A stretch of 64,000 bases of DNA, from the NCBI GenBank assembly GCA_025677815.1, contig JAIXMP010000006.1, forward strand, positions 248,001-312,000, in the 5' to 3' direction. Shown here one piece after another: positions 37,860 to 50,001 of this stretch (positions are counted from its first letter, which is position 1; each line of letters starts with the position of its first letter). This stretch comes from Phascolomyces articulosus (lineage: Eukaryota; Mucoromycota; Mucoromycetes; Mucorales; Lichtheimiaceae). The notes beneath the pieces were generated by a model that was given only the letters and a program-made list of their open reading frames with translations, made no database searches and was not told the DNA's origin. Made by a program: the position numbers and the translations under genes.

Positions 37860-38965
37860 TCAGATGGATAACCAATCAGTCAATTAACATGACAGACCAA
37901 AGGGTTACCACAAAAGGACAATCAAAGGGAAAGATGGCATAACACGGCGCAACATCACAGCATGGATAGACCTTTGATTCGTCAAGACATGACACAAATT
38001 GTAAAGGTTTCTGCATAGCATGAATGACAAACATACACGTTTGTCAGAGTACGAAAAAAGATACCGTAGCTTGGATCGTCAAGTAAGGATGGGTTGATGC
38101 AACATCATGGATGAACAAAAGAGGATAACATAGTGCGACAGAAAAGAAATACCATAGACAGAAACATCAGGGATGGATGGCATGACATGATAAAGGTTCA
38201 ACATAACGTGGATGACATGATCAACAAATATATATAGTGCAGCACAACAAAGAGGGGCCCAACATCAAAGATCAAGAATGTATGATGTGACATGACAAAG
38301 GATGATAAAGAAGGATGGCTTGACATGAAGTAGTACAGCATAGTCTCAGAAGGAATGATCAATGAAGATATACAACGTGAAATAGTAAAGTATTACTACA
38401 TAGCAGCACGGATAGTCAAAGACAGTTGGTGGCAGGCAACAACTTAAATAACTAAAGAGGATGGATGACACACAAAAAAAAAATTAAAGTATTATCGGAA
38501 TGTGTATTGCAAAGCACGAAAAAATACGACACGAAAAAACGTGGTATCAAAAAAGGAAGAAAAAACTGGATAAACATACCATCATGGGTGAAAGCCCTGA
38601 CACGTAAAGAATGTATGACTTGACATGGGAAAGAGATATTGTATATAGAAGGATGGCATGACTCGAAGAGCTACCAAAGTAATCTGACGATATGGATGCC
38701 CAATGAAACAGAAACTTGAATGACTAAAAAATATGGATGACAAATAAGTATTACCAAAAGATGAATGACGAGGCACAAAAAGCACGACACGAAATACACG
38801 ACACGAAAAAAGTGCAATATCATATCAAAAAAAGAAAAAAGAAAAACACATACCACCACATGGATAAAAAAAAACAGATACGAGAAGACACGACGGTACG
38901 ACAGAAATCAATATGCATGATCAGAGAAGATGAGTGACATAATCCCCGCGGCATGGATGGATGAC
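37860..38965. repeat. Degenerate purine-rich repeat field
   Basis: About 1.1 kb in which variants of gatggcatgacatga and atggatgacatgac recur every 40-100 bases (for example near 38170, 38210, 38283, 38313, 38462, 38651, 38731, 38952). The plus strand is A/G-rich and T-poor throughout. Unit boundaries are too eroded to define. It looks like an old minisatellite. Confidence 0.5.
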
Positions 38966-40048
38966 ACGGTCAACAATGCGGGGAGGACTGGGGCGGTGGC
39001 CAAAGTACATGTGACGACAGTAGCATCAGGACGAAGACCAGGATGACCATGAGAGCTTGACCAGAAGGATCAGGACCAAAGAACCATAGGTGGAGAAAGG
39101 TCTTTTTGTTTGTTGGGTGATGATGATAGAAAATAGTGGATGATGATTGATAAAAAAAAATAAAGTAGAAGAGGAAGGTAGGAAGCAATAAAATGTTCTT
39201 TTTGGCACGAAAAAAATGATTATCTGACGGCATGGTAATTACCACAGATCGAAATTTAGTAGCAATTGGTGGATATCTTTTGATAAAGAGTCATATTACA
39301 CATTTTTATTGGAATGACTTGCTTTTTTTTTAAGAGAGTATTCAGAATAGAACGTTCTGGACAGTTTACATAATCAACAAATGTAATTTTTCATGTGTTC
39401 AAAGTTTGACAGGAGGTGTGGGAAAAAAAGTGATTTACATCATAACGATGGAAAAGATGTTTTTTAAGAAAATAAAAAAAAAATAAAGCATTGCACACAA
39501 TCGAGCCAATTGGTATGTGGTCTTATTAGACAATCATTCATAAAATTTATATGATTAGAATGAGAAGAAGAAGGGCTTTCTGATGATATACATATCACTA
39601 TTGTTATATAAAATAGATAAATGTGGATGATGATTTGAAAGAAAACAATTTTTAATAATATTTATGACTGGTGGATTAATCACTGCTATATAAGAGTCAT
39701 TGTTTATCAAGTAATAAATATGCAAAAATGGCTCATTTTTTCTATTGGAAACAAAAAGGATTGCGTGCTTTATTCTTTTTTCAATTGGATAATAAATGAC
39801 AGTGGAGAACTTGTAATAATGAAGAAGAGAGAAAGGGAGTATGAATAGGATGAGACAAAGCGGGATATAATAGAAGTATTTATTATTACACCAGAGAAGG
39901 TGTCTGTCTCATATTGTGGAAAGGGAAGTAACGGGTCGATTATAAAAGATAAAATGTAGGTTAATCTATCATACCCTATTATTATAATTTTCCCTATGTA
40001 TTTTTTACTACCTATTTAATGCAGGTACAAAATGGAGAATAAGTCATC
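38966..40048. other. Non-coding AT-rich spacer
   Basis: No coding segment, RNA or repeat was recognised; poly-A runs are common. Confidence 0.4.
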
Positions 40049-40231
40049 GTGCCTATTACTGCATACAACAACTATCGTAATACATTAGATAAACGTCAGC
40101 ATTTGGTATGGCATGATGTCGTGGAAAATGACCGTGTTGATGAATACATGGCTATAGTTGAACAATATGGTAGAAGACGAAGAAGAGATCGTACTTGGGC
40201 TGATGATCACCCATACACACGCTACATCTAA
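40049..40231 (+). CDS. Possible terminal exon of an unrecognised small gene
   Basis: An open frame beginning in the middle of an exon (GTG at 40049, no ATG in frame nearby) encodes PITAYNNYRNTLDKRQHLVW and continues with an acidic stretch, YGRRRRRDRTW and a C-terminal HPYTRYI before TAA. The amino-acid composition and even codon use look protein-like, in contrast with the flanks. A preceding exon would be needed; the acceptor at about 40025 or an AAG at about 40045 could serve. I do not recognise the product. It could also be a gene relic. Confidence 0.35.
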   Translation: MPITAYNNYRNTLDKRQHLVWHDVVENDRVDEYMAIVEQYGRRRRRDRTWADDHPYTRYI

Positions 40232-40611
40232 ATCGTACCTTTCGTATTAGTTTAAACTTTCATATGTTTCTTTTTTTCTTTATATTCTTTCTTTATTCAT
40301 TATTTTATACGTTATCATTATATTATTATTTTTTAAATTATCATTATATCTTATTATATCTTTATATTAATCACAATATCAAAAGAGAAGAAATATATAT
40401 ATGCGTAGTAATTCATTACTTATTCTGGACTCCAGACAATATGAAAACCCCATTGAACTTGTGACATAATATAGATTTTTTGAAGAAAAACGCGCTGATG
40501 AATAATGATAATGCATCATTTACATTTTGACAATAGCAATAACAATGCGGTTCTACTGCCGGATGTAATGGTCATTTAATAATTAATGGCATTTATTATA
40601 TTCTAAAGGAG

Positions 40612-43600
40612 TAGCATGTGTAGTCTCCCTTTTACTGGAAAAAGACATTGCAGCAAAGTTGGTTTACACAAGAACTACCACAAAAATATATTTGTTGTCA
40701 TGTAATAGTAAAACTTACATATTTATCTAATGTCACTGTGGGTGACATATATTTTTTAAGTATCAATGTATCATTTTTTTATTCATATTATGTCATAATA
40801 CAAAAGTCCCTTTTCATTTTGCTTTCTAATAGCTGAATGAACATATCCATTGTTTGTATCTAAATTTAACATAAATTAACAAAGAATCTTACAACAAAGG
40901 TTATACTCTCATTATGCTCTTTATTGAAATGGTTTCGTTATTGGGTTTAAACAATGGGCAGGATTATAATGGCTCATTTTCAGTGTTTTGACAACACTGC
41001 ATTTAAAAAGTATAAAAGCCTTGAGTAGGTTATCCACTAATAACAATATCTTTTGTCTGCTGCACCAAATGTTTTCCACTTTATTGATCCTTCTCTTTTT
41101 CCCTTATTCGAGTTGAAAAGAAAAATGCAAAAACCCAACACAAGCTGGCTGCTGTCTTTATATAAATGTTCACAAAAGTTTATTGGATGAATTATGGTAT
41201 TAAGTTTTAAGAAGTATCAAAGCTAGGGTGGCTATCTTTTCTTTTAGGCTGTTTTAGAGTTTAGGCTTAGAATATTGTTTTGTGTAATCGTGTTTCTGTA
41301 TTGTATGAAGACGTGTAGATTGGCTTTTCCTTTCGTTTATTCTAACTATCTTACAGTAGGGTTTTACTACTATTTTGCTTCCTAGCCGTTCGGTAGCAGT
41401 GAATCAAGCATTCAACGACATGATTAGAAGAATTTATATTATTCCAATTGATTTCTTTTCTAAACCATCCTTATATAAACAAATATAACTTATTATATTT
41501 ATTTATAGGATGGGTTGACGATGATCTTTAAAGTTTCGGCTTAGCTACTTGGACTATGTCACACAAGTTTTAGTTAGAAAAAGGTATATTTATAAGCGTT
41601 ATTTTTTTCTGTGCTTCTTCTTTACGTACTAAATCACAACATTTTCATTTTTCGTTTTCTATTTATCACTTTCGTTACTATTCTTTATTGACATAATATT
41701 ATTAAAAGAACGCGTATTCACGTACTGCCATTAAAATCCATTACCACTGTATATTCCCTTGCAATTTTTCCAATAGTACCATTCATTTCTTCCTTATCTG
41801 TGAGTAAACAGCTTCTTTTTTATTTCTATTATCTACGATTATATTGAGACTAACTTGTCAAACTTTTTTAGTGTAATCATAGAAATAATGTATATTACCT
41901 ACGAGACGGCACAATATTGTTGGAATGACAAAAAGAGCGAATTCGTCAGACTCGTAAAACCACTCATAACAATCCTCAATGATTTGCCCAAACCAGACTT
42001 TATGCCGACCAAACTTGTTCGTATTTCTGACATGAAAGTAGTCGATGGATCTCAAGTGAACGAAGGTTACTGCGCATTAGCATATTCATGGAATCAATCT
42101 GGAGATATTTTAATCGATAAAACCACCGGAAAATACAAGCGAATTGACGAAGGCAGACATGAGATTATTTCGTATGACAATATTTATCCTGATATGATTA
42201 TTCCTCGATACAAAATACCTTATCAATACAAAAGTAAAAGAATTGAAGAATGGAGGAAACTGGAAAAAATATATCGCGTTTTGGAGATTATTGACAATAA
42301 AAATTACTATTTTTCAAAAACGATTCAATACGTCAAATTTGAAGGCATCATTCAGCAAATATGTCAACAATTCAACATCAAATATATATGGTACGACCAA
42401 ATGTGCATCAATCAAGAGAATAAAGAAGAAAAAGAACATGAAATACGTAACATGCATCAAATATACGAAAATGCTTATTGCACTGTTGCACTTGTACCTG
42501 ATTACTCTTATGTAATAGAATTAAATGAAAGTATGCAACAATATTTCAAACGTTTATGGACTTTAGAAGAAGCAATAAAGTCAAAAAGATTATTATTTGT
42601 CGGAAGAGATAAACATCAATGGGAAGATGATCATTCAATGACATACTATGAAATACATTATTTAACAAATTCACCTTCTGAACTAAACGTTCCGCAAATT
42701 CTATATCATGCACATCAACGAACAAGCACTAAAGATCACGACCGTGTTTTTGCTCTCATCCATCTTTTCCCAGAATTTATTGACAAAATCAAAATTAATT
42801 ACAATCAACCATATGAAGACTTGATGATTCAATTTTATGGTCTTTTAGCAAAAAAAGATATCAGCATTTTGTTTTTTGGAAACTATAATCCTTTTTATGA
42901 ATCAACAATCGAAAAGTACAAGTTTTTGCCATCATGGACCGGTGTTAATGGTGAACACTTTACACATGATATGACGATCTCATTTCAAAATTACGATATA
43001 ATTGGAAACACCATGCATGTTACAACTACTTATGTTACAAGCAACCAATCCATCGACGATGACAATTTAACTATACAAGAAGAAGATATACCACCAATTC
43101 CTGATGATATCAATGATGGTCATAATAAAATCTATTATAATTTGTGCATACTTGCTCAACTATCTAAAGCAAAAGAAATGAAAAGAATCGATTTGGGTTT
43201 TAATGGTCACGATTGGGATATTTATGGAAAATCATTTTCCGATAAAATATCTAAAAAGCTTCAGCATCTATCAAGATTCATGGAGATAAAAAAAGAAAAC
43301 TTGTGCTGGTGTCACATAAAAAGAGATGCTACTACAGAGGTTGATTTTTATATAACGGACAGTTTGGATGACTCTTCAACACAATATGTCATCCTTTCTG
43401 AAATTTTGTTTAAAAGTAGAGTAGGTTACCACTATCCAGTCATAAAAAAGGAACAAGGAGAAGAATATTATAAAGCTATTGGATGTTGTAGAATAAATGA
43501 TAAAGATTTTTTCATTGGTTGTAATTTAAACAAAGAAACATTTTTGATTCAATAAAATTGAGCGATTGCTATAAAAAATTTACGTAATTAATTTGACTTG

Positions 43601-43635
43601 TGTTCGTTTTTAAAATATCGCAACTCAGATTACAG
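40612..43635. repeat. Segmental duplication, copy B (HET gene plus 1.3 kb of 5' flank)
   Basis: Collinear partner of 16897-19930, in the same orientation. The non-coding 5' flank is almost as similar as the coding part, with small indels, including the conserved TATA-like box at 41011. The last shared bases lie about 80 bases after the HET stop. Confidence 0.85.
41888..43555 (+). CDS. HET-domain (heterokaryon incompatibility) protein, copy B
   Basis: An intronless frame of 555 aa from ATG 41888 (MYITYETAQYCWNDK) to TAA 43553-43555. It shares the HET hallmarks of copy A: GYCALAYSWNQSGD, IWYDQMCINQENKEEK, MHQIYENAYCTVALVPD, RLWTLEEAIKSK and KDHDRVFALIHLFPEF. The C-terminal half, ending ETFLIQ, is also conserved. 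Substitutions relative to copy A are scattered over the whole length, with several small in-frame indels, and no stop or frameshift has arisen. Both copies have therefore probably stayed under selection since duplication. Function is unknown; HET proteins in other fungi act in non-self recognition. Its neighbour downstream is a third, broken copy in opposite orientation. Confidence 0.85.
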   Translation: MYITYETAQYCWNDKKSEFVRLVKPLITILNDLPKPDFMPTKLVRISDMKVVDGSQVNEGYCALAYSWNQSGDILIDKTTGKYKRIDEGRHEIISYDNIYPDMIIPRYKIPYQYKSKRIEEWRKLEKIYRVLEIIDNKNYYFSKTIQYVKFEGIIQQICQQFNIKYIWYDQMCINQENKEEKEHEIRNMHQIYENAYCTVALVPDYSYVIELNESMQQYFKRLWTLEEAIKSKRLLFVGRDKHQWEDDHSMTYYEIHYLTNSPSELNVPQILYHAHQRTSTKDHDRVFALIHLFPEFIDKIKINYNQPYEDLMIQFYGLLAKKDISILFFGNYNPFYESTIEKYKFLPSWTGVNGEHFTHDMTISFQNYDIIGNTMHVTTTYVTSNQSIDDDNLTIQEEDIPPIPDDINDGHNKIYYNLCILAQLSKAKEMKRIDLGFNGHDWDIYGKSFSDKISKKLQHLSRFMEIKKENLCWCHIKRDATTEVDFYITDSLDDSSTQYVILSEILFKSRVGYHYPVIKKEQGEEYYKAIGCCRINDKDFFIGCNLNKETFLIQ

Positions 43636-43753
43636 CAAAATAAAAACTTTTGATTGTTTCAATAAATCGATAATGAGTCTAATAGGTTTTATAAATAATG
43701 TTGTTTGTCAATATCTGGAGGGCCTTTGATATACATTCTGATGAAGTCAACAA

Positions 43754-44024
43754 TTACACGTTAGGAATAGTCGATTTTTCTTGAGCGAGCGTGCAAATAT
43801 GTGGTATTATTTTTTCGTTGGAACATAGATGGGCTGATTTAACAAGCAACGTCAAAGAGCCAACTTTCCCATCTGTATTTGTGATGGTGCCTGCTATTTG
43901 ATGGTTTTGAGCCATTATCGCATGTTGACGAGTCGTTGTTATTTTTTTTTCTTCCATAACATTTCAAGTAATAGTTATTCCCGTGGTTGCTCCCCTCGCC
44001 TGTTGGTACCTCAATCAAATCCAC
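43754..44024 (-). other. Degenerate coding-like stretch
   Basis: Two overlapping reverse-strand frames each look protein-like over part of their length (ITTTRQHAIMAQNHQIAGT and VGSLTLLVKSAHLCSNEK). They would need a frameshift to join to an upstream segment. No family was recognised. It may be the tail of a lost gene. Confidence 0.25.
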
Positions 44025-44504
44025 CTGTGACTTACAATGTTCTATCCCTGTTAAAATAGTTTATATTGAAAATGCTTTCTCTTGTGTGCTCCCCTTACTT
44101 TGTAACTATTTGATCAGACGAGAGCAATAAGCTGAAATCAGCGTGTGTTCATTTAATTTCGTCATTAAAAATATAATATAATATCAACGTATCAGAGACC
44201 TTTTTTGTTCTCGATAATCATCTACTGAAGACCATGTCTTATAACCGTTCATATGTGTACGTGTGTATGCTACCACATACTTATCTTTTATATGAATACA
44301 TATAATCTGTTATTTGATTGTGGACAATGAATTAAAGCATGAGCGATAATAAAGACTTTGCTTGGAGATTGAGTACATGCTTTTTTTATTCGGTTTTTTT
44401 CCCTCTTCTTTTTTACTTTAATCATAATATAGATTGTGAAATAGAATAAAAATTTTGTACGCAATGAATGGGTGTTCAGCTGTACTGAATGATACGAATC
44501 ACGT

Positions 44505-46077
44505 TTATTGAATTAAAAATGTTTCTGTTGGTAAACTACAGTCAGGAAAAGATATTGTGGATTTCCTATTCTGCAAGTACCAATCGCTTAATAGTTCTTC
44601 TCCAAACTTTTTTTTAATGACAGGACAATAAGTCCAATTACTCTTTTTATCTATAAACGAAATCCCTAAGCGTATCACATACTAAGTAGAAGGATTATAC
44701 ACATCTTCTGTCACTCAAGAAGATAAATCGATTTTTGAAGTCATTTGATGATATACATTTCTTTTTTTATGATACAAGCGCAGATTTTCTTTCTTTACTC
44801 CTAAAAAGAACCTTGATAGTCGCTGAAGGTCTTGAGAGATATCGCTGATATGTTTCTCTTTTACAAATACATTGCTGTAATATAAATGACATGATAACTT
44901 AATTCTTTTGAGTTTACTTGTTTCAGTTAATTTTACAAGTACACACAAATAATAATCTAATATATTATGATCATCATCGATATCGATAGGCATGGGTGAC
45001 AGGTATTTTTTTTGTACAGTTAATGCGTCGCAATCGATTAAAGGCCCTTTGTTGTGATATGAGCACACGTAATATACATAGTGTCATAGATTATGTCATA
45101 ATTTTGAAATGATGCTGTTACATTTCTGTGTTGAAAATGGACTCCTTTCACCCCTGCCCAAGAGGGTAAAAATTTGTACCGCGTCGAACGGTTGATTTGT
45201 ATCTCTTGGTGGTATTTCCAAAAAACAATATTTTAATATCTTTTTTTGCTAAAAGACCATAAAATTGAATGATCAGATCTTTACTTGGTTGTTTATAATC
45301 AATGTTGATCTTGTCGATGAATTCCGGAAAAAGATGTATGAGTGCAAATACTCGATCATGGTCTTTGGTGCTAGTGCATTGATGTGCATTGTATAGAATT
45401 TTATTCACTTTTAGCTCCGAGGGTAATTTGACTAATTGATAGATTGGATCCAGACGATGTGTATTTTCTCCATAATTATGAATGTTTCTGCCGACGAACA
45501 GTAATGTTTTTGATTTCATGGCATCTTCCAAAGTCCATAAGCGTTTGGCATGCTGATGATCGATCAAGTGACTTTGTGCATCAAAAAAAAAATAATTAGG
45601 TGGTGGTTTTCTTTTTTGAGAATAAGGTACATAAAATTCAGGTAGGTACAGGTGCCACTGTAAGGTAAGCACTGTCATAGATATGATGCATATTGCGTAT
45701 TTCACGTTTTTTTCTTCTTTATCACCTTGATTGATGCATATTTGATCGTACCGTATATATTGGATGTTATGTTGCGTACATATTTTTTGAATGATCCTTT
45801 CAAATTTGACGTATACCACTTTTCATCTAACAATTTTGTTTATTTCTCCTCTTCGAGGTGTTTTTTTATGATGATAAATAATCTGGTGTTTGCCGTCATC
45901 GATTTGTTCATATTTTCCTGTGGTTCTGTTGAGTATCATATCCCCAGATTGATTCCATGAATAGGATAGTGCGCAATAGCCTTTGTTTACTTGAGATCCA
46001 TTTACCACTTTCATGTCAGAAATTCGAATCAATTTTGTGGACATAAAATCTGATCTTGGTAATATTGTTACCTCCAT
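44505..46077 (-). pseudogene. Third HET-domain gene copy, frameshifted
   Basis: Reverse-strand pieces cover the family from MKVVNGSQVNKGYCALSYSW (about 45980) through YDQICINQGDKEEK, RLWTLEDAMKSKTLLFVGR and KDHDRVFALIHLFPEF to a C-terminal ETFLIQ at the TAA 44507-44505. At least three frame changes separate them: between the 5' piece and 45819, near 45665-45700 where the IRNMHHIYDSAY segment is in another frame, and near 45150. Further changes occur towards the 3' end, around YCPVIKKK at 44620. The first ~40 residues are missing; the copy abuts a (TTA)n tract at 46090-46125. It is more diverged than copies A and B and faces copy B tail to tail. Confidence 0.88.
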
Positions 46078-46220
46078 TTCCCCCCACTCTTATTATTATT
46101 ATTATTATTATTTTATCATTATTATTATCATTATCAATAAATTATCAAGTATTGTCACCACATAAAGTTTTCTTTACACGTGATTCATGCATACAAGAAG
46201 CAATTGTTGCTCCTACTGGC

Positions 46221-46283
46221 GCAACTAATGCTAATCTCGTAGCAACTAATGCTAATCTCGTAGCAACTAATGCCAATAGTGTA
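46221..46283 (+). repeat. Three tandem 21-bp units
   Basis: Two identical units (gcaactaatgctaatctcgt plus a) and a third with four changes. In one plus-strand frame they encode ATNANLV, ATNANLV, ATNANSV. The frame is open from about 46056 to a stop at 46302-46304, but no gene model is convincing. Confidence 0.85.
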
Positions 46284-46304
46284 GCTATCATTACTTATAT
46301 CTAG

Positions 46305-48085
46305 GTAATTGTTGCTCTTGAAGTAGCAAAACATGCTCAGATGATGGCAATTATGGATTCAATTCAAGCAACTTTTGCGCTACGAATAACAATCTTTACC
46401 AGATCATAAGCAGAAATTACCAGTAAATTAGCAACTGATCCCATTAGATTAGAAAATTGAAATAGTATAAATAGAACGAAGAAATTTCTTTTGAATAAAA
46501 ATCATCTCGTAGTCATATTTTTTAATCACCTATTGAATTCTCTTAGTTTTCGTATTAAGGAAACTACTAATTGGTCACTCTTCACTTTTCTCTTAAATCT
46601 TATAAGTTATTTATCTTTAATTCCCATATTTAGGGATTGTTGACATTGTGTTGTGTAAACAGACAACCTTTGATTTTATTATTTTTATCTTGTTTATTTT
46701 ATTTTCCCAGCTAAACTTATAGCTTATTTTATCTTTCTTGAGTTACTACTCATAAACTTCATTATATTTCCGTTACGCCATAAAAACAGGACGTAACAAT
46801 ATATTTGGAATTTTCGTAGGTGGCTGATTAGCTTTTTTCCATTTTTCGTCAAGTTGAGCTCATTGTTTAGTATCATAGATGAAATACATTATCCATATTA
46901 ATTGAGTGCTTCGTGCAAATTTAATATAATTATGATATGGATAAAATGGTTGTACGTTAACCAGGAAAGAAGAACAAATGTTAACAGAAAACAAAATAAT
47001 AAATATAGTTTGCCCGCGTGTAACATAAAGCCCGTGATGACATAGACCAAAGCCCAAACTTAAAAAACACTTAAAATAGTTATCTTACACACATACAAAA
47101 GTGAATTATTTATAAACGATTACAAGTGGTGTAATATTATGTTGTTGTTTATAACCAACCCATGAAACAAGCACACAACGTACTGCACTAACACCGCACT
47201 TCATCAAACGCAAGAAAAAGAATACCAGTGTGCAACCAACACCTTTTTATTTTTTTATTTTTGAGGAATCTCCCAGCTTCACACTGCTCTGATGTTGCTT
47301 AAAAGTTTAACAGCTGTTTTTTATTGATCATTTATAAACATGGTCCTAATACTTTATAACTTTGTTTGCCATGGAGTACGTATACTATCCTAAATTCTTC
47401 TTCAATTGAAAGCAATTATGCATGGGTTACAAATCCAATTATCTCTTCAATTTTCTTTTATTATGATGTGTATCATATATCATTCTTTTTATTTAACAAA
47501 ATAATTATATATACAACAAAGCATAATAATGAAATGCTATTCTATAAGTTATATAATAATTATGATGAGTTGATGACGTCTCTATAGATTTTTTCCCATC
47601 ATCCATGCAACTCTGAATGAAATTTACGCATCCTTATCCATCGAATCAAGAACAATACACCATAAATCAAGTGATATATATAACTCTGAGAAAAATAATA
47701 GCATTTTCTATTTGTAATAATTGGTTGAATGAAAAATGGAGGGTTAAAATAGTTCAAGTAGTATATACAGTGCCTCCACTCCCAACGTTCGTAATCCCCA
47801 AATATAAAATTCGCTTTGCTCTCCACCCTATGTTCGCTTTTTCACTTATTCAATTTTCGTTTTTGTGTAAGCTCAATCTTCGCTTTTCCACCTAGTCAAT
47901 TTTCGTATCTTTTATTGCCCAAATTCATTTTCAAAAGTTTTCATATATCTGATGACTACTTAGTCTTAAGAGCGACATACTATAGTGACTTATATAGCGG
48001 AAAATATGAGCACATATGTACGAACTGAAATTAATTCTAAAATGACACGGGACTGTTATGTAGGACCATTGTAATCAAAGGTTTA
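46305..48085. other. 1.8-kb AT-rich non-coding region
   Basis: No gene recognised. A short run at about 47805-47920 repeats an ill-defined ttcgctttt-like motif several times. Otherwise featureless. Confidence 0.4.
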
Positions 48086-48717
48086 TTAAAGCGACTCTTT
48101 ATTGATACACATTTCCAAATTGTTAATTGAGTGTTGAGTAATATTATACAAATATTTTCTGCTGCTACTTTCACCAGCTTTCGCAATTCTAGTCTTCAAG
48201 TCCTCTGTTTCTTCGGATTTGCTACGTTTAACAGCCCCTTTAAGTATTGCTCAAAAGTTTTTTTTATCGGGTTCAGTTCGGGAGAGCATGGAGGAAGATA
48301 GATAGCTCTATAGCCTCTTGCTTCAATCATCGTTGTTATATCCTGCGAAGTGTGGATTGGTGCATTGTCCATCACAATGTAATAATTGCTCATTTCGGAA
48401 AACTTGACCATTTCATCCAATGTTTTAAAGATAAGCTTCATGTAGTGATCAGTGACAGTACCCTTGGGTGCCTTTATTACTGTTGGCTTCTTTCTCTTCT
48501 TGCTACCATGAACTTTCAGCTTCTTAGACTTCATTGGCTCTCGGACCTCAATTGCCACGACACCATTTGCAGATATGGCACTGGGGATAGTATGAGAGAC
48601 AGCATGAGAACTTGGTGTTTCTACAACTATGGAGTACAACGAATCGAACGAGCATTGGGACTTCTCATGTTGATATTGAAGCCGGCCTCGTCAATGAGTA
48701 TACAGTTTTGTAGATAA
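48086..48717 (-). pseudogene. Tc1/mariner-IS630-like transposase remnant
   Basis: The catalytic domain is recognisable on the reverse strand. CILIDEAGFNIN carries the first Asp (about 48700). After a frameshift near 48640 comes SIVVETPSSHAVSHTIPSAI. YIVMDNAPIHTSQDI carries the second Asp, followed by AIYLPPCSPELNPIKK with the third acidic position just before the end of this frame. A second shift near 48235 restores VKRSKSEETEDLKTRIAKAG and a stop at 48088-48086. The DNA-binding N-terminus is missing. DNAPIH and LPPYSPxLNPIE are family signatures; here Lys replaces the usual Glu after NPI. Inactive. Confidence 0.85.
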
Positions 48718-50001
48718 TTCCACAATTATCAGGACTGTTTATTGCTTTTGGAATGATCCAAGTATTATGGTTTATATTTTGGCTTTATATAGAAAGAATT
48801 GTAAACAAATAAGTATATGCAAGCACCTTCAAGAAAAAAAAAGTTAACCAAAGCATAATATATATGAACGAATGTAGCATCCTCCTGGAAAAATGCTGGA
48901 TTTTTCGGCTGTCTCTGCTTAAAATTCCCCAAAAGTTAACATTTTAAACTCCTGTTTTTTCATTATCCAGATTGATGTAAATATACTATACAACTTTTAT
49001 TATTCAGATGTTACTTTATAAAAAGAATTGTATAATAAAATAAAAAAAGTGACATCCCAAGTGGTAGATTAGTTTAAAAGAAGTGAAGATTTTGGTCGGG
49101 TTAAGAGCTCATGTATCATATTGCCATTTAAAATTTAGTTGAGCTGGTACTGTTATTGTTCAAGTCAATATATAATATTCCATCCTGTAAAAGAATGCTG
49201 GGTACCAAGCAAGATTTTTGCTTGGGCTGCAATCATAAGAAGGTTGTGAATTAGCCTCATCCTTTTTATTGTTAAATGAGTAAGATTATATAAAAATATT
49301 TTGCGGATATAGATTTTCCAGCTATGTATAAATAATATTGTAATTGTGTTTTTGATGTGATGATTACCATGCTTATGCCAAATTTTGACCGAATGCATTT
49401 GGAGTAGAGTCCTTACAGTTTAAAGTTGTGATAGTCTTGAAGGAATAAGGATAATCAACGAATAATTAAATTCAAATTGTTGTTGCTAGCTTGTAAATGA
49501 CTATTAACATCATTAAACTTCCGTAGACTTGTTGAAGATATTGGTATTTGTGTTGAGGATAGAACTGATCGTTTTTTTTTTGACAATAATAGTGTATATT
49601 GAAAATCTATATCTGTCTTCTATTAGAAAGATGAAGAGAAAGTAGCATTAAAACGCCCATGCCTTTGAAATAGTTCTTTAGCAAGAAAAGAGTAAAAAAA
49701 GTATATTGAAAATAAAGGCCATACGCCAACATGAATTCCTAACTTTCTTTATTGATACTATATACAATGAAGGAAATAACCATGCAAGTAGGTATAAAAA
49801 CAAACTGAATTGGGACAACCCAAAAAAAACAAATAAACGTCATATATACATATATATAAATAAAGTCTATCTCCAATCTAATCTCTCAGAATATTTTTTC
49901 ATACTCTTTAAAAGATTATTTTGTGTATAGAGCAATAAAATAAAGAGAAGTAAAACGTAGAGAAAAAGAATGTAAAGAAGTGAAATATTTCAAGTATTAA
50001 A
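48718..50001. other. AT-rich non-coding region
   Basis: Nothing recognised on either strand over 1.3 kb. It may include eroded ends of the transposon next to it, but terminal repeats were not found. Confidence 0.4.

Noticed and set aside
46090..46125. (TTA)n tract as part of a coding region
   Set aside because: It is a plain microsatellite abutting the truncated HET pseudogene; the poly-Ile frame it creates is an artefact.
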